From the NCBI RefSeq assembly GCF_000264905.1, contig NW_006763141.1, forward strand, positions 897,735 through 961,734: a stretch of DNA of 64,000 bases, read 5' to 3'. Position 1 is the first letter of the stretch. Each line of letters opens with the position of its first letter. The notes under the pieces are model-generated. The model did no database searches, was not told where the DNA came from, and saw only the letters and a list, made by a program, of their open reading frames with translations. This document shows, one piece after another, positions 22,495 through 32,967 of this stretch. A program made the position numbers and the translations under genes. This DNA is from Stereum hirsutum FP-91666 SS1 (taxonomy: Eukaryota; Basidiomycota; Agaricomycetes; Russulales; Stereaceae).

Positions 22495-24532
22495 CGTGAT
22501 GTACCTAACCTTGGGACAGAGAGCGGAAAAGAGAGCAAAAAGGAGGGAGGAAGTGAACAGTGACTGGCCTTGCGCCAGAGTCTATATATTGTTATAGTTC
22601 CATCCAGATCCCTCGATGGAGGCGCGAATCCACCGTTGGCCAGAGATGCAAAGGCCGGTACTTTGTAAGAGTGCTAAGAAAATGAACCGCCGAGAGCTCG
22701 GAAAAGATTCTTGGACTTCCAAAAAGGACGAACGTGTGGTAGCTCATTGGCCAAGAAGAACATCTTTGCGAAGCTTCGCATGACAGCAGTACGCTTTTAT
22801 CCAGCGCGTCAGTCATACCGGGCTCGAGTGGCCTTGTAACTTGTCGTGGATTTTTATTTAGACAGGGTTCTCGAGTAAGAATAGTCGGAAGAGGCAAATG
22901 ACAATTCGAGGCAGAGATGTGGGCGCAAAGAAGTGAGTTTCCGTCAATGCCTTCCATGGTTGTCTTCCTTTTCGAGCAAGTTCGTTTCATGGAAATGTGG
23001 CCATAAGATCCTCAGAGGAGTCGCCAAGTCGCCCAAAGACGCTCTACTTAGTTGTGGAAATCGTATCACCAGCTATGGAATCAAGCCTTGTCACGCAAAG
23101 CTAGATCCTGATGGTGAGGAATACGGAGAGTAGAGGTGATTTATCATGATGAAAGGATAGCATATTTGGTTTGAAAATGTACTACCTAGATCGCCTACCG
23201 CTGTAAACTACCGTGAATAAGACTCCACATGCGAGACTGGGTGATATAAACCCAATATATGTACAGACCTGAGATGAAGGATCGTTGGTGGCTTTTGTGG
23301 CATGCGGCTTCACTGGCACTTCAACTTGGAGAGTTTGGTCGTCGGAGACAAACGGGAGAACGGGAACCTCGCCGGTCGGAGTTTCAAAGTAGAAGGTCAC
23401 AAACTCCGCCACCTAGTATCATTCGCATCTGTTCTTGAACCTCCATCTTCAACTTTCGACTGTGAGCTGATAGTATCCATCTTCGACTTAGGCGAAAACA
23501 CAAGTCGCCATGATCATTCGAGTCTCATCGGCCTCGTCAACACGGACGTTGGATGCTTTTCAACTTTCGCCCGGTGGCGAGTCGAGCACCGTTCATGTCT
23601 TGGCTCCATTCGTTCAACATTGACACTTCCCTATGGATAGTTTGGGCGTATGTACACCACATCCGCAAACAATACCCTTACCAAGCAGTACTAAGTATGC
23701 TGTCTTATGCACAGGTAGCGCTTCTATTATGATACTGATATCTAGGCGCTGCCTTCCTGGTCAATTCCTGGTCGTCCTACTTCCAGAGTCCGAATCTTTG
23801 ACGCGCAGTCTACATCGAGAACAGCTTTCTGAACGGATCTTGAATCTCAGAGCCACCGGAACCTGTGAATAGCTCTCTCGTCTGCCACTCATTCAGCCCT
23901 CCCAGCTTCGACGATTACTCCGACCATCTGCCCTCTAAATACTAAATCAAAAACGCCGTTGCCCTATCTTGTATGTATTTAGGAGGGACAATTCCCCGGG
24001 TGCTTGTAAAACACGTCTCTTTACGTTCTTATAACTGATGATTGAACCGGAGGGTGCGTTCTTCCGACTTCGACGAATCCTGGTCACATTTAGCTCTGAC
24101 TAGCCAGCAGCTGATCTTATAGCAAGTGTTTGGCCCACCATAACTTCACTCCAAATCAACCACAATCACTGCGTGACCAGAAATTTTCCATCTGTAAACT
24201 CTATTAGCTGAGCTCTCCTTTTTATCCTTTCTTCTACGCTGGGGGCTACGACAAAAACCGGCCTTCTTATTCGCCTTCATAATGAGGAATTACAGTCACA
24301 ACTCGTACCCGATGAAGAAAACTATTGTATACAATTGGACATCCGCCCAGCAGTGTGTCCGAAATACATCTAGATTGACCGTTGAGAACTAAACTGACAC
24401 TTCATCATCCTCAACCAGCTGGACACTCTTCTCCACCCCATACATCTCTCTTCTCTATATCCTCTTTATCCCACATCTCACAGCCGATCGGCTTCTGAGA
24501 GCTCGTTCCCAATTGTGATGGTTCAGAGACGC
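22495..24532. other. Spacer after duplicated gene; no other firm gene
   Basis: Contains the promoter of tandem copy 2 (TATATA at about 22583), the second copy of the small frame (23182-23412) and, beyond 23850, about 680 bp without coding signal leading to the 3' end of the small membrane-protein gene. Confidence 0.4.
23182..23412 (-). CDS. Duplicated small reading frame, copy 2 (doubtful gene)
   Basis: Counterpart of 19783-20007. Begins MAEFVTFYFETPTGEVPV, continues SDDQTLQVEVPVKPHATK and TNDPSSQ, then diverges into a tail without homology. Frame is conserved with copy 1 despite in-frame length changes. No known domain. Could be an exon of a split or degraded gene. Confidence 0.3.
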   Translation of the reverse strand: MAEFVTFYFETPTGEVPVLPFVSDDQTLQVEVPVKPHATKATNDPSSQVCTYIGFISPSLACGVLFTVVYSGRRSR

Positions 24533-24919
24533 CTACTTTCGCCCACTGTAGTGCTCCTTTCCCCTCGCCATCGGAGGTGCTTGAATGCTCGTCTCACTCG
24601 TGCTCAGCGAATAGTGATCATGTGAAGACGACGGCTCTCTCGCATATGTCGGTCGTTGTCCGTTTGCGCCGTTCTGAGCAGCCTTCATGGTCTCTTGATA
24701 GACCGTATAATGTGGGTTGTAGCGACTAGGCGTACCATATTCACCGTATCTCACTAAGTCGTCAGCACGTTTGTTCTGGGGCATGGCTTCCCACGCTTGA
24801 GAAGGCGGCACGCGGCGAGCTCGACGACGGCGCAGGAGGACAAAGACGAGAGCGACGACGACGAGGATGATGAGGAGTGCGACGCCGATGCCTACACCGA
24901 TGATAGTCCCGCTTGTCAT
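24533..24919 (-). CDS. Small single-pass membrane protein
   Basis: Single-exon gene of 128 residues. An N-terminal Gly/Val/Leu-rich helix (residues about 5-29, TIIGVGIGVALLIILVVVAL) is followed at once by a basic stop-transfer cluster RRRRARRVPP, then a hydrophilic tail rich in Tyr, Ser and Asn (GEYGTPSRYNPHY, STSETS). This is a classic type III/signal-anchor layout with the tail probably cytosolic. Family not recognised; similar small proteins are common in basidiomycetes. A TATATATA run at 25139-25149 lies about 220 bp upstream, and a TTTGG pentamer repeat sits just ahead of the start, probably in the 5' UTR. Confidence 0.65.
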   Translation of the reverse strand: MTSGTIIGVGIGVALLIILVVVALVFVLLRRRRARRVPPSQAWEAMPQNKRADDLVRYGEYGTPSRYNPHYTVYQETMKAAQNGANGQRPTYAREPSSSHDHYSLSTSETSIQAPPMARGKEHYSGRK

Positions 24920-24945
24920 GATGAGTGCTGTTCGTGGATATAGAG

Positions 24946-24971
24946 TCGTTTGGTTTGGTTTGGTTTGGTTG
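24946..24971. repeat. TTTGG pentanucleotide microsatellite
   Basis: Four to five TTTGG units immediately upstream of the start of the minus-strand small membrane-protein gene, likely in its transcribed leader (read as CCAAA). Confidence 0.7.
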
Positions 24972-25138
24972 AGTGTTTGATCGGTGTTTCAGGTGAGTGG
25001 CCAAGTCTAAGAAAAACCAGAGAGACGAGATGTGCAATGAGTGTTGTGGAACGACGGAGGCTCTGCCTCGTGGTTCGTAGTTCGCGAGTTCGAGGATGAG
25101 GCTTGACTGAAGAGAGAAAGACGAGTGGGCCTTCGAGG

Positions 25139-25150
25139 CCCTTATATATA
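25139..25150 (-). promoter_or_regulatory. TATA-like element
   Basis: TTATATATATAA run upstream of the small membrane-protein gene, with the inverted repeat GGGCCT/AGGCCC directly on its downstream side. Distance to the ATG (about 220 bp) implies a leader of roughly 190 bases. Confidence 0.45.
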
Positions 25151-25595
25151 TAATATTTGCTGTTTTCAGGAACAATAGTGCCAACTCTTCTATACGACGC
25201 GCGCATAGTAATCGATCGGCGGAGATGTTTCAGTGCCACTGTGTCGTTGTTGAGACAATGCTGATTACAGCCGTCCCGGACAGCGAAACAAAGAGCGAAC
25301 TTAGCTAGACTGATTTGTCATTCTGTTATAACATTTTGCCAACAACGTAGCCGTTGTACTCCTTGCAGATCGATTGATCAAAGCGTTATAGAACCAAAAA
25401 TTGTACAGAATTTACCGACGCCTCGACATTCTTCAGCGTGTCATGGCGCGCCACACCAGCGGCGTATTTAGCGCCTGCGCCACTCAGCCTTTATTCGAGC
25501 TCGCGCAGTTAACGTTGAGCCGACAGGGCCTTCCACCTCTTCTTGTAGAGATCCTGACTATTGTATCGTACAATTACACTCCAGAACTATATATT

Positions 25596-27073
25596 TTATG
25601 CAAAGCACGTCGCCCACCACACGGCCGCCTTGCCGTCCTTGACCTTACTCGTCACCTCGATATCCTTCCCAGGTGCCACAAACACCACCGTCCCTCTCTC
25701 CAGCTCCATCGCTTCCTCGCCTTCAACCCTCAAAACGACTGCTCCATCCGTGACAATACCGCATGTCGGACCATCCACCTTACCAAGAACTTCTGTCTCC
25801 TTACCGCTCTCGAGGTTGGTGCCGAGGACGATGAATTCAGGAAGAGGAGGGGCATAGGCATGTGTTAGACCGCGTGTGCTGTGTTTGTAGGGTTTATGGG
25901 GGAGTGACCAGTGTGTCCAAGGATGAGCGGAGTATGTGAGCATAGAAGAGAAGGTGTGGACGTCGCGAGCTTCGGGCGGGGCGAAGCTGGCGTTGACGAC
26001 GTTGTCGGAGGTAGCCATGCACTCGATGATATCTGAAAGCATGGGAGAATTCAATGCCAATGGCGAAAAGGCAATGCACAAAAGAGAGACTTACCACCCT
26101 CGAGGTACGCATGCACCTCATCCGCTGGAATCCAGATCGCTTCTCCTTGCTTCAGCTGCACAAAGTTCATGAAGAACGTAGTAGCCAGCACTCCGACATC
26201 TCCCTTGTACTGTTCATCCACTTTCTCCAACAACCTCGCATACGGCCTCGCATCCCTAAACTCGTTTACCTTCCCGGTACTCTTCAGCCTCTTCACCAGG
26301 GTCTTCACCTGCTCACTGACCGCTTCCGTCTCGTTCTTCCCTCGCTCGAGAAGGCTACTCCAGACGTCCTTCAGGGTTTCCTTCGTCGGATTAGAGACGA
26401 ATGCCGCGACAGCATCGTTGTTTCCAATAGCAATGATAAGTTCCGGCACCTTTGTGACGAACTCCACAATCTCCTCGAACGGCCTGAACCCAACGAACCC
26501 CGTGAACCCAACTTTATCCTCCTTACCGCCGAAAGGGATCCACTCCGCCGCTCCCGGTTCTCCAATAACCACAGCGATCTCCGGTTTATGATTTTCGTCA
26601 ACGTAGCTCTCTGAATCTTTCTTGTGCAGCTGCTCTCCGAGTTTACGGTCGGGGTGGGCTTGCAGCGGGAGGGCTTTGGCGATAGAGAGAACTTTGAAGA
26701 GATACGGGAGCTGGTGAACGCCTGGCCATTTTTTGAGTAAGGCTGATCCAAGAAGTTGGTCCGGGTGAGAGGAGAGAATGGACTGGAGTGAGACGGAGAC
26801 ATCTGGTACGGGAGAGAAGGTGGAGGCGAAGAGGTCGGAAGGTGCGTTGGGATGAGTACCGACCCATAGCTGCGTGGTTCCGGCGTCAGTAACTACTTTT
26901 GATCCCAAATACGACAACTTACCTCCGCATACGAGCCGTCTTCGCTGAGAGTAAAAGCAGGACCCTTCGCATTTGGGAGCAAGTTGAGCTACGAGAGACG
27001 AGGAGCCTGCTTTGCCCCAGTCGTATTCCTGAACCTTGCAAGAAAGACGATAGACGCTCTTTGGCTGAGCCAT
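25596..27073 (-). CDS. PMI40: Mannose-6-phosphate isomerase (type I), apparent frameshift
   Basis: Zinc enzyme interconverting fructose-6-phosphate and mannose-6-phosphate, feeding GDP-mannose for N-glycans, O-mannosylation and cell wall; cytosolic. Start ATG 27071-27073 (MAQPKSVYRLSCKVQEYDWG). Exons 26923-27073, 26095-26869 and 25596-26032, with introns of 53 and 62 bp; about 453 residues. Signatures: QEYDWGK, WVGTHP, LPYLFKVLSIAKALPLQAHP (type I PMI motif with the Gln and His zinc ligands), DENHKPE (zinc Glu), GEAIWIPADEVHAYL (zinc His) and NVVNASFAPP. Exon 1 is 151 bases where 150 are needed. After SSLVAQLAP the frame must slip by one base at an A triplet (26972-26974) to continue NAKGPAFTLSEDGSYAE into LWVGTHP. 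Either a sequencing error or a real lesion. Confidence 0.9.
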
Positions 27074-29945
27074 AATTTGGCTAGGAAATGTAGAGTATAG
27101 AGCGAGACAGAGAGTAAGGGTCAAGAGTGAGGTATATACGAATCCATGATGCGTCCATTAGCGTTATAAGGTGCTCGGAGTCGATGCGTTGTGCGGCGCC
27201 GAATGATGAAGTGCGAAAGACATGACGGAGGGCTATGACGTGAACCTTAACCTTAGCAATGGGACAATTCGGTGCCACCCAGTTATTATGAACTTGAACA
27301 TGAGCCCCTGTGGCGAGATCTTCGCTTGAGCAAGTATGACACTCAGAATAGTACTATCACGTCCCCGTACGTGTCCTATATCCCAGAAAATTGCGCATAT
27401 CGCCCAGTAAAAATATATATATCACAACAGAAGCCAACGAAACAAGGAAGAAATATTGAGAACACGTTTGAACGACACAGAGCGGGGTAATCCGGTTGAC
27501 GAGCCGAAAGAACGCGACGCTGACACATTGTCGCGTGCTGTCACTGCACGTGATTAGCGTTACTTGCAACGTCCCTTTCGTATTTTCTTTTCCTCTTCCC
27601 TCACTCGAACCATCACCCGCCACCTTTTCTCTGAGCTCTCCCGTCTCTCTTCTTAAGACGATGCTGGACACCATTTTCTCCTAATAATACGCAAGTATTA
27701 TGACGCAGCTCTCTTCTCTGCCAAACTTTTCTTCTGTATCAACATCGGGTGAACATCACCCTCCAGTCTCCACTCCGCCAGGATCTCCCTATTGCACGCG
27801 TCCGCGACCCGAATACAACGGCAACGGATACAACGCCATCGTTATCGTTGGCGTAGAGCGGATACAATATTAATATTGTCGATCAGGAACCTCTTACTAC
27901 AATAATTTTATCCTCTTCAGATCCTGTACCGCGGAACGGTCCCAATCGGTCTTCTCCCTAGATGAGACATGGGGCGGATGCATCTCGCGATTTACTGCCG
28001 TTAAATTCGGATTTACCACACTTTCCACTGTGTACTGGAGAGAATAATTTGGTGTGTGGCGGACCATTCGACGAGCTAAAGCTGTTGATCAGCGATGCAA
28101 GTCGTTGTGACTTTGATGCGTCCCCCGATCTGCTGGAGGTGTTGACGAGTTAGATGGCGCACTTGATAGCATTTTTTGGGCTCTGACGCCATCACTCGAC
28201 AACTTCAGGACACATCAAGCTGAGGCTAACCGTCGTACGAAGTTTGAACGAGCGAGAGCTTCCGAGCCCCAGGTGCGCCGGTCACGAAGTGGTCTGGGGT
28301 GTCGAGGTGTATTCACTTACTGCTATCCGTTTCGATAAATCACCTCGCACATACCTGCGTCGTGGACGGTGTTATGTGATCCGTTCGAGACGGTGTCTTC
28401 CTCGACAACCACTCACTGACCGTTCCTCCCCCTCATCATCCTCTCTTCCCTTTTATAGACGACATCGGGCGACGACTGTTCCCGACGACTGATGCATGAT
28501 GGACGATACTTCTCCAACCGAGCCTTCCATATCTGATCCATCCGTTGATCACATCGCACATGTCAATCACCGCAATGGGTCTACGCTATGTATCCCTCTT
28601 CGACCCACAAAAAGCCTATGCGCATATATATGGGGTAACCGTTCCTGAGGTCGGTCTCGGAGTGGGTGTTGGTTTGGAATGTAAGGTGAGCTGACTCGTT
28701 CTTACTTATAACCCCCTTCGAGAGTTGAATCCCGTCGATGCAGATGCGTGAGTTTCTTATGTTGATCACCACTCGACACTACTGACACGCTCCCCTATTC
28801 TTTGCGCAGTCCTCCCTCACCGGTACAAGTCACCGATACAATACATGTCTCGTTGCCCGCTGTCCTCGACTGTGGGACGCTCGACCGCCCGTCGCCTCTT
28901 TCCGTCCTCTCGTGACAACCGCAACACACCGATTCACCGCAAGCACAGCAGAGTGAGAAAAGACGCTCGAAGTTGACTGACTTATCGTTAGTCCGCGTCC
29001 GTGTCCTGCGGCCTTGTTGCCGCGTGTCACTCTTCCCCACTTGCTGCTGTTCCGTGCTGCTGATCTTGCCCTTGCCCTTGGATCCCTTGGGTTTCGAAGT
29101 TGCGTCCTCAGGCCGAGGTTTTCGTGACTTTCAACTGCTGGCGTGGAACTGTGATGGGTTATGATTTTCCTGTCGTGATCACGGATGATCGCAGTGTCTT
29201 AGTGGACAGAGCTCGGTTCGATACCGCGATCAGCACAGTATCAGTGATACACTCAAACGTACATACTGCGCCTGAACAAGTTCTGACTTCATCAACATCT
29301 TCGTCCCTGGTCGTCCGCTCAGTCCTCTCGCTTAACTCCCTTTTCGCTCGTCTCGGATATTGTGCTGCTGTTTGCTGCTGTTCCTGTCGCTTCAAGTTAA
29401 GGAGGGCCGCAGTATGATTCACGATTCACGGTAGCGAGGATCTGTACAGGATTGAGGTCCGCATTCGTGGTGGCTGTGAACTCACTGCTAACTGAACGCT
29501 GCTTCTGAATCGGCATCAGCGTATCATCGTCATCGTCATTCTCACCGTCACTGTGGGATCTCCACTCAACTCAGGGGTAGCAGTACATATCTCGGACTGG
29601 GAATCCTGTCTTTGACGATGCTTGGCTGGCTGTCATCGTCAGAAATTAAGTTTTTCGGGAGGCTCGGGGCCCGAGGGATGTGTGGCGTCTGGTGTGTGCT
29701 GTGTGGCGCCCGGTGTCTTGTCGTCCATACCGGACGTGTTTCTGGGCGTGTCGAAACGTCTACGTCGTGTCTTGGATTCCTTGGTCTTTTCCTTCTGGGC
29801 TTTTGTACGTATAAACGCGCACACAAGCCTTCGCCATCGCATCCAGCTGTCACTTTCATAATAACGGAGACTCGAAGAACCCGGCCTCGGATGCGGCACG
29901 GTCGCTCGGAGCTGCTGACACTCGGACAGCTGGCGTTCGTATGTA

Positions 29946-29969
29946 TGCGTTGCGTTGCGTTGCGTTGCG
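29946..29969. repeat. GCGTT pentanucleotide microsatellite
   Basis: About four and a half tandem GCGTT units in the gene-poor region. Confidence 0.75.
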
Positions 29970-31270
29970 CTGTGCTTTCGTGGCGGCTTGCTTTCTGCGC
30001 TCGTCGCTGGCAGATGGTGGCTTTGCTTGACGACCGGGACTGTAATAATGTCGGTCTCTTCCTCATGCTCGGTCGACATACATATGAAGTTGAGGTAAGT
30101 ACTCGATTAGGCGGGTAAGTAGATCCATCGATCGACGGGATGTGGGTTACGAACTTATGTATGTCGTGGCTGTGTGGCGCTAATTGCAGGAATATATTTA
30201 TTCGCTGTCATTTTTGGCACGTACGATTACGGCGTCTCTTCCAGCGGGGCCGAGGGATATATTACGATGTGCGGATTCATGTACGGTCAGTCGCTTTGCC
30301 TGGACGAATGCTGTCTGTTATGTTCCTCTCGAATGAGTATACGTTCAAGTTCAAGCTCGCGATGGAGGATTTCTCAGAAGTAGGGGCCTGCTGGAGGGTG
30401 TGTACAGCATTGGGGTCAGGTACATACGCTGACAGCCTCCGACTCGAGGACTCGTTGACGAGGCTGTTACCGTAGTGTTACTAGGAGAGACGGGGGTAGG
30501 TAGTTGTGCGTAGCGCCACACTGCTGTGGTCGATGTTGCATGGTCTGGAGAAGCATGAGCGTACCTTGCTCGAGCCTCACCGTACGACTATGCACCACTC
30601 AGTGTACGAGCTTGACTGCGGGTCCAGGTTCATCAGCATACGCAGCGCGAAGAAGACATCGATGAAGAGTCGGAAGATGCGAGAAACATGGGACGACGCA
30701 CAGATTCCGGCCGGACGTGGGACGATGACTTATAATATATCGCGCTTGTTTCACCGCTGTCCAATGACTCGGTGGTCCATTGCACGGCCGGAATAAATCG
30801 CAAAGTGGATAGAGGATCATGCATGGCGAGGTGGTGAGCGCTATGCCTGCCATCACTCGCTTCGTCCAAGCGAGAACAAACAACGTTGTAAATTTCGGCG
30901 CCACAAGACCGTCGCGACGTTCCGTCCCGAAAGGAGTGTTCAGGAGCCGACGCTGACTGTTTCGCTGTGACGGCGATGATGGACCGGATGTCTTGCTCGA
31001 ATGACGATGTTGTATGTTTGTTTTTATTATGTGGTGGATGGATCGCTGTTCGAACTGTGCTTTGCGCGGTGGAGACGGCGTGTGATTTGGCGGAAGAGCG
31101 GGCGAGGAACGGCTTGTCATTTTGAGGCGGATGCTCCGCGATCGATCACCTTTTCTTTTCGCGGTCTGGGCCTCGCCCGCGCTGCCAAGTGGGTGTCCGA
31201 ATGGGGCAATCGCTCTGCCCTTGCAATTGAGCACGTCGCAGCCGCCCGTCCGCGCTGCCTCCTCCGCTCC

Positions 31271-31278
31271 TTATAAAG
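31271..31278 (+). promoter_or_regulatory. TATA box and CT-rich leader
   Basis: TTATAAAG about 150 bp before the ATG at 31424, followed by a long pyrimidine-rich tract (31290-31400). This combination is typical of actively transcribed fungal genes and supports both start and strand of the next gene. Confidence 0.6.
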
Positions 31279-31423
31279 CTTACAGCTCCGTCCCTTCCCC
31301 AGCGTCTTTCCCTCCCCACCTGCCTCTCCTTTGCCCTCTTGCTGCTCCTGCTTGCTCGTTCGGCTCGTTCCATATCCTTCATCCTTCTTTGTTTTCTTTT
31401 CGATCACTTGCCAGACACACAAC

Positions 31424-32967
31424 ATGCTTGACGTCTCTTCTCTCGCTTTCTCACCATATCGTCATCAGCATCATACATACACCACAGGTCGAGACACCCC
31501 AGAGGACCCCTCTTATCCCCTCCAATCACACACCCTCTACAACGCCGTCCCCAGAGCAATCGCTCCCCGACACCAGCTCCCTCAGCCACAGCCCGCCCCC
31601 CTGACCGGAGCCCGCGCTTACACTCCTCACTCACCCTCACGCTCAGTATCACCCATGGACGTCCAATATGCATCGTACCCATCCTCGCACAACCCCACGT
31701 TTTCTTTTACTTCGCAGCACTATAAGTCCGCCCACCTCACGCCCTCGCCTTCGCCCATGGACCACAAATCGTTCGCATTAGCTCAGATCCAGCCATCGCC
31801 CTATAGCCCCTCTGCATTCACGTTCGACCCATTCGCACCAGACGAAGATATCGAGGACACCTCGTCTTCGTCAGAGGAATACGGCACCATGCCTCCAGCG
31901 ACCCCACCCTCTGCGCCGCAGCACACCCTCGTTGGCCTTCCTCCCACTGCGATTGGTTATTCGAACGGATTCAGTGATGTGAGCAAGTCGAGTTTCGTTG
32001 AGGCAAAGGGCACAGTGCAGGATCCTTCGGTGGAGGCATATGGGCAGTATGTGGCGAGGCAGCAGAGGATTGATTTTTTGAGGCAGAGAGAATGGATGAG
32101 GAGAGTTACTGCCTGGGTCGACACAGTAAATATTGGCTCGGTACGTCTCGTCCTCGATTCTCTCCATGTCTGTTATCGTTGTCTTTCTTTCCTTCCTGTG
32201 TGTGCCTTGGTGTTTCCTCAAACCCCAATTCATCCAACCCTTCTTTACACGCCTGCACAGCTCCGTACCTGAACGATCCCTCATGCTTACATCTCCTTTT
32301 CTAGCCACAGCACCAGGAACTCCCTCACGCTCGTCAGCGCGCTTACAACCCCTCGCGTTCGGCTGGAACCCCTGTTCCTCAGCGCAATACCCCTCCACGT
32401 CACCGTCGGCAACCCCAACAACCCGCACCCGCCGCCACACCCCGAGCACACGTTCCGTCGCCACAACATTTCGTCCCTCAACCACTTCCAGCTTACGACA
32501 ACAATACCCAGATATATTACACCACCCCTAATCACGCTGCTGCGCCCTCGCCGTCACCGTCTTCAGCGGTCGTAGAGATGACTGACGACGAGCCCTACCT
32601 CATCTACAGCACCTCCGGTCCATCTGAGCCCTCGAGACAAGTTGAGAGAAGGTCGTCCGCTGAGTCTTTACTGTCTTCTGCTTCGTCGCGCTCCTCGTCG
32701 GCCGGTCGGAGTCGAAGCTTAAGCCCGAATGCGACGGTTTATACCCCCCGTCACCAACAACGTGCCTCTATACCCTCCTCGGTACCGTTCCCGTCGTCTG
32801 CGCCGCAATCATCCTCGTTCTCGTCGCTCAGGACATCTCTCTCTGCGGCTTTGGGCCCTGTCGCTGCTCCTCCTGGCGTTCCTTGCCCTGTGACGGCGAC
32901 TGCGGGACGGAGGGCTCACTCGAGGGTGCCGAGTCTGGACTCGATAAAGGAAGAGGAGGAGGTCTGA
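31424..32967 (+). CDS. Ser/Pro-rich low-complexity protein
   Basis: Not recognised. Two exons, 31424-32140 and 32305-32967, with a 164-bp intron (GTACGT...TCTAG) and phase-0 join; about 459 residues. Mostly disordered: Pro/Ser/His/Tyr-rich N-terminus, an acidic Ser cluster (DEDIEDTSSSSEEY), then one ordered-looking segment around residues 205-239 (YVARQQRIDFLRQREWMRRV). A Pro/Gln-rich stretch follows, and a Ser-rich C-terminus with RRSSAESLLSSASSRSSS, ending HSRVPSLDSIKEEEEV. Composition resembles transcriptional or signalling regulators with many possible phosphosites, but no domain is seen. TATA box, CT-rich leader and an unusually long upstream region suggest a regulated gene. Confidence 0.65.

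Larger units (their letters stand above)
20391..23850. repeat. Tandem duplication unit 2 (about 3.5 kb)
   Basis: Direct repeat of unit 1 in the same orientation. It starts at CGGCGAAAGCCGAA (about 20391) and ends at CGGATCTTGAA (about 23838-23848). Contains the second DUF6533 tandem gene and the second copy of the small conserved frame. Adjacent direct arrangement and high identity point to a recent unequal-crossover-type duplication. Confidence 0.85.
27074..31423. other. 4.3-kb gene-poor region
   Basis: No recognisable protein on either strand. Long open frames here (for example 29612-30118 plus, 30599-31234 minus) overlap each other antisense and have Arg/Ser/Cys-biased composition typical of chance frames in GC-rich DNA. 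The left end is the PMI promoter; the right end holds a TATA box and pyrimidine-rich leader for the gene at 31424. A GCGTT microsatellite lies at 29946. Could hold long regulatory DNA, non-coding transcripts or a gene I cannot read. Confidence 0.4.

Noticed and set aside
28499..28650. Short frame MMDDTSPTEPS considered as a pheromone precursor
   Set aside because: It has no CaaX end and is 24 kb from the STE3-like receptor.
29612..30118. 168-codon plus-strand open frame in the gene-poor region, with an equally long antisense frame
   Set aside because: Cys/Arg/Leu-biased chance composition, overlapping open antisense frames, no family signature.
30599..31234. 211-codon minus-strand open frame
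   Set aside because: Basic, Ser/Pro/His-biased sequence with no motif; it runs into the TATA/leader region of the 31424 gene on the opposite strand.
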